64,000 bases of DNA from Fidelibacterota bacterium (GCA_002718285.1 PBAR01000023.1:13068-77067), one strand, 5' to 3'. Shown: positions 33,012-42,327, numbered from the stretch's first letter. The notes: a model not told the origin generated them from the sequence alone. A program made the numbers and translations.

Positions 33012-34709
33012 ATGTCACAAAAAAATAGTGAATTAATTAAAGTATTTGAAAAATTTCCTGATCAAAACCCGAATCCTGTTTTGCGTTTTTCAAAAGAAGG
33101 TGTTTTGATGTACTACAATGAATCATCAAATATTATTATTAATCAATGGGAAATTGAACTTAATCAAAAGCCAGATCAAAAAATATTAGATAATTTTTTA
33201 TTCTTAAATAAAAATAAGATAATTAATACCTTTGAAGTAATTGCCAGAAATAAAACATATCTTATAAAGGCTGTCTATGTTGATGAAATAAAATGTATAA
33301 ATCTTTATGGATCTGATATAACAGCAAAGAAAGTTATGGATAAGTTCCCAGACCAAAATCCAAACCCAGTGATGAGAGTAAGCAGGGAAGGTAAGCTAAC
33401 TTATTTTAATAAAGCATCAACTATAATTGTAAAATACTATGATTTTTCTTTAAATCAATCGATCGAGGGTCCGCTTTTTGAGCTAATTGGGAAAACTGCA
33501 ATTACAAAAGATATTACCCAAGGAGAAATAACGGTAGACAAAAAATCATTCCTTGTCTATTTAGTACCTGTTCCAGAATTTGATTTCATTATTATTTATG
33601 GATCTGATATTACTGCAAATAAACTGGTTAATAAGTTTCCTGATCAAAACCCAAATCCAGTTATGCGATTCAACAAAAAATGGAAACTAGAATATTTTAA
33701 TGATGCATGTGATTATATTATTGAAAATTGGAATATTGGAATAAATGAAACTATTCCTAAACATATAATCACAGATTTAGAGAAACAAAATTCTACTTTG
33801 ATTCATAATCTGGAAATTTTGATTGGAGAAAGAACATACTTTTTCAATATTGTAGAAGTTTTTGAATTTGATTTTTTCTTATTATATGGTACAGATATTA
33901 CTAGTGTAAAAGATAAAGAAATGATACTGTCAAAATTATCAAAATACTTTTCTCCCCAAGTGTACAGTTCGATTTTTTCTGGAAAGCTTGATGTTAATAT
34001 CACTACAAACAGAAAAAACCTTACCGTATTTTTTTCTGATATTAAAGGATTTACTACAATTACAGAAAAATTGGAACCTGAAAAATTAACTGAGTTTATT
34101 ACACATTATTTAACTCAGATGACTGATATTGCAATTGCTTATGGTGGCACAGTTGATAAATATATTGGTGATGCGATTATGATATTTTTTGGTGACCCCA
34201 CTACAAAAGGTCTTACTGATGATGCGATTGATTGTGTTTCGATGGCGTTAAAGATGCAGGAGAAACTTAAGTTAATAAAAAAGAAATGGAAATCTTTTGG
34301 GATTACAGAAACATTGGATGTAAGGATGGGAATCCATACAGATATCTGTACAGTAGGAAATTTCGGTTCAAAGGATAGACTAGATTACACAGTTTTGGGT
34401 AATGGTGTAAATCTCGCATCTAGATTAGAAAGTTCAGCAAAACCAAATGAAATATTAATTTCTGACAATACCTATAATATTATACGTAAAGATATAAAAT
34501 GTAAATATGTAGGTGAAATCAAAGTGAAAGGGAAGGCACACCCTGTAAAAACTTATCAGGTAAAGAATTTGATATTGGGAAAGGATGAAAAAGAAATGAT
34601 AGAATATGAAACAGATGGGTTCTCTTTAGTTCTAGAAAAAAATGAAATAAAGAGTAAAAAAAAGATTATCAATTATCTAAAGAAAAGTATTGATCAGCTA
34701 AAAAGTTAA
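33012..34709 (+). CDS. Class III adenylate cyclase with three tandem PAS-like repeats
   Basis: A 565-residue soluble signalling protein. Three near-identical PAS-like modules start at residues 14, 111 and 208, exactly 97 residues apart, each opening KFPDQNPNPV and closing near (L/I)YG(S/T)DIT. A class III cyclase catalytic domain follows (about residues 335-530): FFSDIKGFTTITEKL with the metal Asp, KYIGDAIMIFFGDP with the second Asp and a base-contacting Lys, and LDYTVLGNGVNLASRLES with the adenine-type Asp and the transition-state Asn and Arg. These choices favour ATP over GTP. No membrane helix is seen, so it senses an internal signal. It is a single gene between the divergent DUF2061 gene and the convergent hydrolase gene. 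Confidence 0.9.
   Translation: MSQKNSELIKVFEKFPDQNPNPVLRFSKEGVLMYYNESSNIIINQWEIELNQKPDQKILDNFLFLNKNKIINTFEVIARNKTYLIKAVYVDEIKCINLYGSDITAKKVMDKFPDQNPNPVMRVSREGKLTYFNKASTIIVKYYDFSLNQSIEGPLFELIGKTAITKDITQGEITVDKKSFLVYLVPVPEFDFIIIYGSDITANKLVNKFPDQNPNPVMRFNKKWKLEYFNDACDYIIENWNIGINETIPKHIITDLEKQNSTLIHNLEILIGERTYFFNIVEVFEFDFFLLYGTDITSVKDKEMILSKLSKYFSPQVYSSIFSGKLDVNITTNRKNLTVFFSDIKGFTTITEKLEPEKLTEFITHYLTQMTDIAIAYGGTVDKYIGDAIMIFFGDPTTKGLTDDAIDCVSMALKMQEKLKLIKKKWKSFGITETLDVRMGIHTDICTVGNFGSKDRLDYTVLGNGVNLASRLESSAKPNEILISDNTYNIIRKDIKCKYVGEIKVKGKAHPVKTYQVKNLILGKDEKEMIEYETDGFSLVLEKNEIKSKKKIINYLKKSIDQLKS
33051..33923 (+). repeat. Three tandem 291-base sensor-module repeats in the cyclase gene
   Basis: Units begin at 33051, 33342 and 33633, each 291 bases (97 codons). 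The first ten residues of each are identical (KFPDQNPNPV); the rest are diverged at DNA level but alignable. This marks an internal triplication. Confidence 0.85.
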
Positions 34710-34717
34710 ATTTGTAT

Positions 34718-36100
34718 TTACTCTATTAATAATTCTACCAATTGTAAAAGATCAAAAATTGAGTGCTGACTATTATAATCTATATCACCAGCCCATGACT
34801 CATAATTTGTTAGATTATTCTCTAATAAAATAGCTTGAATAAGAATTGCCAAATCATTGGTTAGCAAGGATCCGTCTCCATTGATATCACCCTTTGAATT
34901 TATAATTTGATAATCAAGAATAACCTCATAGCCCGCCAATAAACATATAGTTGCTATCTCTGAGTGTCCACCCAATTCTTCAGGGTATAAAACAAGGTTA
35001 ATATCTAATGCTCCATTATTTACGAATGAGTTATAAGCATTAACTGCATTTTCATAAGGAACAATATCATCACCTAATCCATGGTAAATATAAGTAGGGC
35101 TTTGTGGAGTCCAGTCTAATAAAGTATTTTCCTGTAAACTTTGTCGAAAAAAATGATCATTATTATTAATAAATGCATCAAGTACCTGAGGTAATAATAT
35201 TTCTAGCGGGTTATTAGGCATTATTTGATTAATCTCAAATGAAGAATGCGTACCATCAAAAAGGGATGGTAAAGTATCAGCCCAAAAAGGTTGAAAATAT
35301 TCATGGAAATCAACATCCAATCCCTGGTAATACCATAAATAACTGGTAAGGACATAAGGTAGATAATATGGTTCAGGATAGATAGGCTCAGATAGAAAAT
35401 AATCCACCATAGTACCTGCCAGGTCATAGGGCCCAGCCATGGGAAATGATGCAGTGACTTGAAATTCATCTGTATGTTGTAGCTGGATGCCACGCTGGGT
35501 TGCTAAAGTTGCGTAACCTCCCTCGGAATAACCGATTAGGAATAATTGATCATTTGATTGGAATCGATCATTGCTATTCAAAACATCTGGTAATTGTCTA
35601 ATTGCTCTTAACATATTGACAGTGGCACGTGTATATGATTCAGAAACAGTATATGGGTGATAATTTTCTGAATCTCCAAGCCCTTCATAATCTGGGAACA
35701 TTGTGATAAATCCATATGGAGATGTAATAAGTCCTATTAAAAATATTTCCATATTACTAATACTCATTCCAGTTATGGAAGGGGCTGCATCATCTAACGA
35801 TATAGTACCATGATGATATACGGCAATTGGGAATGCTTTTGTTGGTGATTGAGGGAAAGTTACGAGTCCGGAAAGTGTATCTAATCCACCGTCTGGATTT
35901 CGCGATTCGTAATGAATATCATAAACTGAGATTGGATATAGAGGGAAACCCAAATTTCCAGCTAGGGTGCTAAGGCTGATATCTATAATTGAGAGTGAAA
36001 AAGAATTTTGATAATTGTAATCAATCAAATCACCAGATTCTGCTGTAACAAAATAAAAGTAATAAATTAATATTTTAATCAAACTATTAAATCTATTCAT
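34718..36100 (-). CDS. Secreted alpha/beta hydrolase with C-terminal dockerin-like repeats
   Basis: A 460-residue exported esterase/lipase-like protein. The start at 36100 (MNRFNSLIK) gives a signal peptide ending near TAES; a longer in-frame reading would enter the upstream gene. The nucleophile elbow is GYSEGGYA, with FPDYEGLGDSE before it and the late GLGDDIVPYENA (Asp) and GGHSEIA (His) completing the triad. The oxyanion region is YHHGT. The arrangement resembles secretory lipase-like hydrolases. Residues about 405-460 hold two EF-hand-like dockerin repeats: KGDINGDGSLLTNDLAILIQ and AGDIDYNSQHSIFDLLQLVE. That suggests docking to a cohesin-bearing surface partner, as with cellulosome enzymes. 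It is 37 bases after the Gfo/Idh gene. Confidence 0.78.
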   Translation of the reverse strand: MNRFNSLIKILIYYFYFVTAESGDLIDYNYQNSFSLSIIDISLSTLAGNLGFPLYPISVYDIHYESRNPDGGLDTLSGLVTFPQSPTKAFPIAVYHHGTISLDDAAPSITGMSISNMEIFLIGLITSPYGFITMFPDYEGLGDSENYHPYTVSESYTRATVNMLRAIRQLPDVLNSNDRFQSNDQLFLIGYSEGGYATLATQRGIQLQHTDEFQVTASFPMAGPYDLAGTMVDYFLSEPIYPEPYYLPYVLTSYLWYYQGLDVDFHEYFQPFWADTLPSLFDGTHSSFEINQIMPNNPLEILLPQVLDAFINNNDHFFRQSLQENTLLDWTPQSPTYIYHGLGDDIVPYENAVNAYNSFVNNGALDINLVLYPEELGGHSEIATICLLAGYEVILDYQIINSKGDINGDGSLLTNDLAILIQAILLENNLTNYESWAGDIDYNSQHSIFDLLQLVELLIE

Positions 36101-36137
36101 TAGGAAAAATATTTTTATATCCTTTGTTAGAATTTTA

Positions 36138-37487
36138 TTAGTTGAGCTCCCATATGCCCTGGTAGTTTGGAGACAACATTCTGGTTGCTTCAGGATCATT
36201 TAGGATTTTTTCTTCTTTTGAATTCCATCTGATTGTTCGTCCAGTATACATAGCAATATTACACAAGTGTCCCACGGAAGCAGATCTATGTGCAGTTTCA
36301 CAGGGAGTAATGGATTCCTTTCCTGAGCGAATACAATCGATAAAATTCTGGAAATGATCATCGCTCTTGTATAGTTTTACTGGCAATGTTTTACTATCTT
36401 TCTCAAAGATTCCTTTAATATTTGATTCCTTTATATTTCCGCGGGTTACAAAGATCCAACCATCTTCTCCAATCCATTTGGTGCCCCCAGGGAATTCACT
36501 ATTCATATGAATAGTTATCCCATTCTCATATTTGGCATAGCAGTCATACCCAGTGGGAGCATCCCAGAGATCATCTTTAGGAGGAAAAATGCCTTGACCT
36601 TTAACTTCTACTGGGCCGTCCTTATCCAGGCCGACTCCCCAGTGTGCTATGTCCACATGATGACCAACCCAGTCCATGAGTGCACCACCTCCATGAGCCA
36701 TTATCCAGCGCCAGTTTTTGTGAGTTCTTGCTGGGGCATAAGGAAGATCCTTTGATGATCCTGATGGTCCGAGCCATTTTTCATAATCTAAATGAGGTGG
36801 TGGATTGGTGAAGGTTTTTAAATGCCCAGTTTCATTAAAATCCCTGTGCCCTTTTGTAAGTCCGCACTGAATTGTATGAACCTTCCCAAGGAGTCCGTTT
36901 CTAACCAGCTCAGCACATTGATGAAAATTTGCTTTTGATCTTTGCCAACTTCCTGTTTGCCATATCAGCCCGTTTTTTTCAATAGAATTAACCATTGTTC
37001 TTCCTTCAACCAGGGTATGTGAAAGTGGTTTTTCTCCATAGACATGTATACCAGCATTGGCACACGCAATCGCAGGAATGGCATGCCAATGATCAGGAAG
37101 AGCGATCATCATGGCATCTATATCTCCACGATCGATAATTTCTTCGAAATTCATATATGCTGCACAATCTTGATTCTCATAATACGTATTTACAAAATTA
37201 CGGCCTTCTTCGAGATGCTTCTTGTCAACATCACAAACTGCGACAATTTGCACATCATCCAGGTGAATAAATTGATTGGTGTTTCCATATCCCTGCCAAC
37301 CAAAACCAATGACTCCCATTGTTATACGGTCATTTGCTGATACACGGCGTGTGAGTCGACTGGTAGTACTTGTACAGCCTGTGATAAAGTTAGGTAACGC
37401 TGTGATTCCACTAAGGGTAGCTATATTTTTTATAAAAGATCTACGGGAAATTTGCGAACTTTCTGAAGTTTTTTTGTCATAAGACAT
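36138..37487 (-). CDS. Tat-exported Gfo/Idh/MocA family oxidoreductase
   Basis: A 449-residue NAD(P)-dependent sugar oxidoreductase with a twin-arginine signal (ISRRSFIKNIATLSG), so it acts outside the cytoplasm with a bound cofactor. The Rossmann motif is MGVIGFGWQGYGN, followed by VAVCDVD, PDHWHAIPAIACANAGIHVYGEKPLS with the catalytic EKP at about residues 131-160, and THKNWRWIMAHGGGALMDWVGHHVDIAHW in the substrate domain (positions about 256-285, with paired His). This subgroup, with DUF1080 and ThuA-like proteins, is associated with 3-keto-sugar chemistry. AAGGAAC precedes the ATG. It lies downstream of the ThuA-like gene on the same strand and upstream of the dockerin-tailed hydrolase. 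Confidence 0.9.
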   Translation of the reverse strand: MSYDKKTSESSQISRRSFIKNIATLSGITALPNFITGCTSTTSRLTRRVSANDRITMGVIGFGWQGYGNTNQFIHLDDVQIVAVCDVDKKHLEEGRNFVNTYYENQDCAAYMNFEEIIDRGDIDAMMIALPDHWHAIPAIACANAGIHVYGEKPLSHTLVEGRTMVNSIEKNGLIWQTGSWQRSKANFHQCAELVRNGLLGKVHTIQCGLTKGHRDFNETGHLKTFTNPPPHLDYEKWLGPSGSSKDLPYAPARTHKNWRWIMAHGGGALMDWVGHHVDIAHWGVGLDKDGPVEVKGQGIFPPKDDLWDAPTGYDCYAKYENGITIHMNSEFPGGTKWIGEDGWIFVTRGNIKESNIKGIFEKDSKTLPVKLYKSDDHFQNFIDCIRSGKESITPCETAHRSASVGHLCNIAMYTGRTIRWNSKEEKILNDPEATRMLSPNYQGIWELN

Positions 37488-37572
37488 TTTTTGTTCCTTT
37501 GTCTATATGGTCTAAATAATTAATCTTAAAAATTTTATTTAAAAGATATTCATTTATCGTAATTTAGTTTTT

Positions 37573-38319
37573 TTATAATCCCATTGTCCATTTTATACCA
37601 GCAAGAATATGCTGTAAAAAAAATTTTTCTTTGTAAGATTCTTTTGTGTGTCCCATAGCAGTATAGAACGCACGTCCACCATCATAATTATGACACTATG
37701 AAATGGGATGATTTTTCCCATTTGTTCCTCCCTCATACGAACTCTCATCAATATTAATAAGAATATTTATATCAGGATTTATAAATTTAAAATTGTACCA
37801 CTCATCTTTTCTAGCCCAGTTATTTTGTATCCCTTGTGTACAAGGATGAGTTTTATCAATAACAATTAAATCTGCATTTTGGATTTTTGGGTGTCCATTA
37901 AAATATGCCCCTGCGAGCTGACCATACCAGGGCCATTTATATTCAGTATCTGTCGCTGAATGAATACCTACCCATCCGCCACCTTTCTGGATATAACGTT
38001 GAAAATAAATTTGCTGTTGGTCATTAAATATATCTCCAGTGGTATTCAGAAAAATTACGGTATCAAATTGTTTTAAATTTTTTGGGGTTATAAAGCCAGC
38101 TTCCTCCGTATGGTAAATATTGAATCCATTTTTTTTACATAGATCCCTTATTGCATCAATACCATCTTGAATTGAACTATGTCGATATCCGGCAGTTTTC
38201 GAAAATATTAAAATTTTTTTTGTTTGAAAATTAAAGGCTCGAAAATTCACCAGAAATAAAAAACTTATTAATAAAAAGATCTGCTTTGATTTATTATTCA
38301 ATACCAATTTCTGTTTCAT
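37573..38319 (-). pseudogene. ThuA-family gene interrupted by an in-frame amber codon
   Basis: The open part encodes a signal-bearing ThuA (trehalose-utilisation-like, class I glutamine amidotransferase fold) protein: ILIFSKTAGYRHSSIQDG, VIFLNTTGDIF, KGGGWVGIHSATDTEY and GAYFNGHPK. It stops at TAG 37696-37698 after NHPIS. The same frame continues past the TAG with CHNYDGGRAFYTAMGHTKES and 20 more residues to a TAA at 37573. These 40 residues are the normal conserved ThuA end, and relatives have Trp at the TAG position, so TGG changed to TAG. Possible meanings are a nonsense mutation, a strain polymorphism, a sequencing error or readthrough. The upstream lipoprotein gene overlaps its start by 26 bases. 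Confidence 0.72.
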
Positions 38320-39433
38320 AATATAATTCTGAATCGGTTTTAATGATTGTACCACCCAATGTTCCAATTATGAATCCATTATCAGATGTCTTATTAATAT
38401 CAAATCCACCATCTCCATTGGTGTATATTGTGGTTGTATCTTCCATTGAACCCCATTTATGAACCCACGATCCCTTGTTTTTATGTTCCGCGGTCCAGGC
38501 AATACCACCACTAGATGTTGTTGTTATGGAAAAATGAGGAATCCTTTCCATAAATTTCAGGCCTGACCATGATTTTTCTTCAACCTTTTCACCATCTTCG
38601 TCAACCTTCATATAAAGAACCTTTGCAACAGCACCACAGGTACTAATGTCATAATTATGGCGGCACATGTCACCTATCATTGCATATCCGCCATTTTCAA
38701 GGGCCACCACATCATCTGCTTTTTCCATATAAGGGCCACCATAAGTCTTTTCCCATATCAACCCACCATTCTTTTTCAATTTTAATATCCAAAAATCCTT
38801 ATAGTACATAAAGTTAAATGCACAATCATATGATTGATTACCATGGCTTTTTTCACCGACTACAATTAGCATTTCATCATTAGACTCTGTTATCGATCTA
38901 AAAATATCATCCTCACAATTTGTACCAAAATATTTATGGGTTAAGATATTTCCTTGCGGACTAAATTTGACAAACTTTGCCTGCCCGCCACTGGGACCTC
39001 CAACGGCATAATAATTTCCATTGCTATGCTGAATTACATCTTCATAGTTCGGATATTGGCCGGCTTCACTGTTTTTCCATTCTTCGACACCATTTGAATC
39101 GGCTTTTACGATTCCTTCCCAGCTCGCATATAGATAGCCACCATCGTTAGTTTGGATAACTGCCCTAGTTAAACCAAAAGATCCTAAACTATATGTATTT
39201 TGCCATTCTTCATTACCGTACTTATCTAGTTTCATGAGCCAAGCCTTCCCACCTTGGCCTCCTGCTATGATATACCCTTCGTCTTTCGTCTGTCTAACTG
39301 CACTTTTGGAATTTCCGATATTTTTTTCGAATGTAATGATAGGATCTGATTTCTCTTCTGATAAATTTTGATTTTCTTCACATCCCCAAAAACCTAATAC
39401 AATAAATGGTAAAAATAAGATATACTTAATCAT
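38294..39433 (-). CDS. Lipoprotein with repeated beta-propeller-like sequence
   Basis: A 379-residue protein; the ATG at 39433 is preferred over an in-frame TTG two codons earlier. The signal ends with the lipobox LGFWGC, so it is probably anchored to the outer membrane. Repeats such as RQTKDEGYIIAGGQGGKAWLMKLDKYGN, TNDGGYLYASWEGIVKADSNG and LENGGYAMIGDM (about every 45-60 residues) are the (S/T)xDGGYxxxG style of delta-60/quinoprotein-like propellers found in surface proteins of this lineage. No enzyme motif is seen. It is the first gene of the minus-strand set with thuA, Gfo/Idh and the hydrolase. Confidence 0.66.
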   Translation of the reverse strand: MIKYILFLPFIVLGFWGCEENQNLSEEKSDPIITFEKNIGNSKSAVRQTKDEGYIIAGGQGGKAWLMKLDKYGNEEWQNTYSLGSFGLTRAVIQTNDGGYLYASWEGIVKADSNGVEEWKNSEAGQYPNYEDVIQHSNGNYYAVGGPSGGQAKFVKFSPQGNILTHKYFGTNCEDDIFRSITESNDEMLIVVGEKSHGNQSYDCAFNFMYYKDFWILKLKKNGGLIWEKTYGGPYMEKADDVVALENGGYAMIGDMCRHNYDISTCGAVAKVLYMKVDEDGEKVEEKSWSGLKFMERIPHFSITTTSSGGIAWTAEHKNKGSWVHKWGSMEDTTTIYTNGDGGFDINKTSDNGFIIGTLGGTIIKTDSELYYETEIGIE

Positions 39434-39667
39434 ATGCAAATCTACCCATTATTTGTGAGGTTAGATTAGTCATGTATTTGAAAAAACCTTATTTATTCTA
39501 AAATCTTTGTTTATAGAAACACATTAAGAATATATTTTTATATAAACATGAACATTCAATAATATTCACAGTATTGTCATATTCTAATATTTTATTTGTT
39601 CTATGCATCCGTGAATAGTAGAAAGAATCTGGATTATTAGACTAATTAATTTATATTTTCCCCGGCT

Positions 39668-39695
39668 TTGAAATAATAAAAATTGATCTTATAAA
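39668..39695 (+). promoter_or_regulatory. Putative sigma-70-type promoter of htpG
   Basis: TTGAAA and TATAAA are separated by 16 bases, 38 bases upstream of the htpG start. No CIRCE element is seen in the 294-base gap. The consensus fit is good but not exact, and AT-rich sequence makes chance matches common. Confidence 0.35.
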
Positions 39696-39733
39696 TAATA
39701 TTTATGTGATTTAATTCATAAAAGGAGAATACT

Positions 39734-41599
39734 TTGTCACAGCATACTTTTCAAACCGAAGTAAGTCAATTACTAAAACTAATTATTCATTCTCTTTATT
39801 CTCATAAAGAGATCTTCCTAAGAGAACTTATATCAAATTCTTCAGATGCCTTGGATAAATTGAGGTATTTAACATTGACAAAAGAAGAATTTAAATCATT
39901 GCCATTTGATCCAAAAATAAATCTTGAATTCAATGATGGTGATCAGCCAACACTTACCATTTCTGATACAGGTATTGGAATGAGCAAAAAAGAACTCCAG
40001 GATAATTTGGGCACAATAGCTAGATCTGGTACAAAAAACTTTCTAACAAAACTTTCTGGAGACGCAAAAAAAGATTCTCAGTTGATCGGTCAGTTTGGAG
40101 TTGGCTTTTATTCGAGTTTTATGGTTGCAGAAAGAGTAGATGTTGTAAGTAAAAAAGCTGGAAATAAAGAATCATGGAAATGGACCAGTGATGGACAGTC
40201 TGGATTTGATATTGTTAAGGATGTGAAAAAAGATAATGGAACTATTATCACTTTACATCTAAATGATGAAGGGAAGGAATTTGCAAGCCGATGGCAAATA
40301 GAAACTCTGGTGAAAAAATATTCCGATCATATAGATTTTCCTATTTTTCTTACCTATCCCGAAATTGATTATGATAAAGATGGTAATGAAAAAAGCAGAG
40401 ATATCAAAACAAACCAGGTTAATGATGCAAAAGCTTTTTGGACTCGATCAAAAAATGAATTAAAAAAGAAAGATTACAGGGAATTTTATAAATCTATGTC
40501 TAATGATATACAAGATCCTTTTGATTGGATTCATTTTAGGGCAGAAGGAAACCTGGAGTTTACAATCTTGTTTTTTATACCAAAAAAAGCTTCTCCTGAT
40601 ATCTATAGAGCTGATTACCAGTCTGGTGTAAAGCTCTATGTAAATCGTGTATTTATTACTGAAGATGATAAAGAATTGCTTCCTACTTGGCTCAGATTTG
40701 TGAGGGGCATTATTGATTCATCAGATCTTCCATTGAACGTAAGCCGTGAAATCCTTCAGCAGAATCGGATCATGGCAAAAATTCGTTCAAACTCTGTGAA
40801 AAAAATACTGGATAAACTCAAAACAATATCTGGTAATAAAGATAAATATTCTGAATTTTTTGAACAATACGGTCGATTAATAAAAGAAGGAGTCTATCAA
40901 GATTTTGAACATAAAGAAGCATTGACAGAACTACTCAGGTTTAAGTCAACAAAAGAAGAAGGTTTAGTTTCACTCCGCGATTATAGTGGCAGGATGAAAG
41001 ATGATCAGAAGTCTATTTATTATATTACAGGACAGAACAAAATTTCTTTACAGAACTCCCCGCTTCTTGAGATGTATGAGAAAAAGGATATTGAAGTACT
41101 GATTTTAGATGATGAAATTGATGAGATAATTATAACAGGAGTACCTAAATACGATGAAAAAGAACTCAAATCAGTAAATCGTAGCGGGGCAGCTAATGAT
41201 TTTTCAGATGATAATGAAAAGGAAAATGAGAAGTCTCTTAAGCCAGTATTAAAAAAGATAAAAAAATTATTAGAAGAAAAGGTGAAGGATGTTAAAATAT
41301 CAAATCGACTTAGTGATTCACCATCCTGTATAGTAGCTGATGAAAATGACCCAACAGCACAGATGCAGGAAATGCTGCGATCTATGGGACAGACTGATAT
41401 GCCTCAGATAAAACCAATACTAGAGATTAACCCATCACATGAAATTGTGTTAAAATTAAAAGAGAAGACTAAACAAAAATCATTTAATGATATAGCACTA
41501 CTCCTCTATGAACAGGCACTTATTCAGGAAGGAGTACAGCTTGATGATCCAGCAGCATTTGTTAAGCGGTTGAATAGTTTTGTTGCTAAAACATTTTGA
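39734..41599 (+). CDS. htpG: Molecular chaperone HtpG (Hsp90)
   Basis: A 621-residue bacterial Hsp90, an ATP-dependent cytoplasmic chaperone. The start is TTG, supported by AAAGGAG six bases upstream. The GHKL ATP-binding domain shows FLRELISNSSDALDKLRY (Glu and Asn), ISDTGIGMSKKEL and GQFGVGFYSSFMV; the middle domain includes NVSREILQQNRIM. A C-terminal dimerisation domain follows. The length is normal for bacterial HtpG. No CIRCE element was found upstream. A terminator lies about 300 bases downstream of the stop. Confidence 0.97.
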   Translation: MSQHTFQTEVSQLLKLIIHSLYSHKEIFLRELISNSSDALDKLRYLTLTKEEFKSLPFDPKINLEFNDGDQPTLTISDTGIGMSKKELQDNLGTIARSGTKNFLTKLSGDAKKDSQLIGQFGVGFYSSFMVAERVDVVSKKAGNKESWKWTSDGQSGFDIVKDVKKDNGTIITLHLNDEGKEFASRWQIETLVKKYSDHIDFPIFLTYPEIDYDKDGNEKSRDIKTNQVNDAKAFWTRSKNELKKKDYREFYKSMSNDIQDPFDWIHFRAEGNLEFTILFFIPKKASPDIYRADYQSGVKLYVNRVFITEDDKELLPTWLRFVRGIIDSSDLPLNVSREILQQNRIMAKIRSNSVKKILDKLKTISGNKDKYSEFFEQYGRLIKEGVYQDFEHKEALTELLRFKSTKEEGLVSLRDYSGRMKDDQKSIYYITGQNKISLQNSPLLEMYEKKDIEVLILDDEIDEIIITGVPKYDEKELKSVNRSGAANDFSDDNEKENEKSLKPVLKKIKKLLEEKVKDVKISNRLSDSPSCIVADENDPTAQMQEMLRSMGQTDMPQIKPILEINPSHEIVLKLKEKTKQKSFNDIALLLYEQALIQEGVQLDDPAAFVKRLNSFVAKTF

Positions 41600-41977
41600 T
41601 AAATAATTCTTGAAACACTTTATTTGTAGAAAAAGTCTGGATTATAATTTAAATTTTTGTTATGCTTAATTATTTAGCATTATTTTTAAATTGTACTTTT
41701 TTAATTATCTGTCCAACTCCTTAATTTTTTAGTTATTTAATAATTATTTAAAAATTATAACATTTGCAGTTGCGCAATGAACTTAAGTACCTTTATAATC
41801 ATTAGCCTTTTTTGGCGAAATTTTTGGAAAGAAGATTTTGAGGATATAAGGCGACAAATAAGATTAAATTGAACTAATACTTTAAGTTCAATTAAGGAGA
41901 TAAGGCTTCGGGTTGGCGCTAGAAGCCTTTTCTTTTTTTCCAATTTAAAGTATTACTTTAATATGCTTTTTGAAAAT
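41600..41977. other. 378-base gap between htpG and ssrA
   Basis: No convincing gene is present; the short minus-strand reading here (41755-41943) has no recognisable features. It contains a TTGAACT/AGTTCAA hairpin near 41867-41889 and the strong plus-strand terminator at 41902-41939. It therefore holds the htpG 3' end, or a short untranslated RNA upstream of ssrA. Confidence 0.5.
41902..41939 (+). terminator. Strong intrinsic terminator upstream of ssrA
   Basis: AAGGCTTC (41902-41909) and GAAGCCTT (41922-41929) form a perfect 8-base stem with a 12-base loop. A T-rich run follows (TTTCTTTTTTT to 41939). The T-run is only on the plus strand, so it ends transcription from the htpG side. Confidence 0.78.
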
Positions 41978-42327
41978 GGGGGCGATCGGTATCGACGGGG
42001 CAAGAGATGCGTCGGACTGCACGCGGAGGATGATAGTTACCTCCTTAATCACCTGTCACAATCTTAGTTGCCGATTACGGCTACATGGCTGCTGCTTAAA
42101 TAGTGGTCCGTTCCAGATCTAATTCGTCTATGGTTAGGTCCAGGAACGTCATTTACATAGGCTAGTTCTAAATATACCTGTGGATTTAGAATAAAAACTT
42201 AGCAGGTTGGTTCTGCCTGATTTTTGTCTCTGATAAAAGGTAGAATAAGATCTTAATCAGATGACTAAGCATGTAGATGTCTACCGTTACTCTGTTTCGG
42301 ACGGGAGTTCGATTCTCCCCGCCTCCA
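41978..42327 (+). ncRNA. ssrA: Transfer-messenger RNA (tmRNA)
   Basis: One-piece tmRNA, about 350 nucleotides, that rescues stalled ribosomes. The 5' end GGGGGCG pairs with CGCCTCC at 42320-42326 to form the acceptor stem with one G-U pair. GGTATCGACGGGG follows the 5' end, and GGGAGTTCGATTCTCCC is the T-arm at the 3' end. The tag reading frame after TTAGTT starts at GCC 42070 and encodes ADYGYMAAA before TAA at 42097-42099. The 3' CCA is not encoded (A then CAT), so it would be added enzymatically. The gene ends 8 bases before the convergent TonB receptor stop codon, with no clear plus-strand terminator. Confidence 0.93.

Noticed and set aside
39440..39733. CIRCE heat-shock element before htpG
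   Set aside because: The TTAGCACTC-N9-GAGTGCTAA pattern is absent; only a weak sigma-70-like pair is visible.
41755..41943. 62-codon minus-strand reading between htpG and ssrA
   Set aside because: No recognisable motif, signal or ribosome site, and it is built across the plus-strand terminator hairpin.
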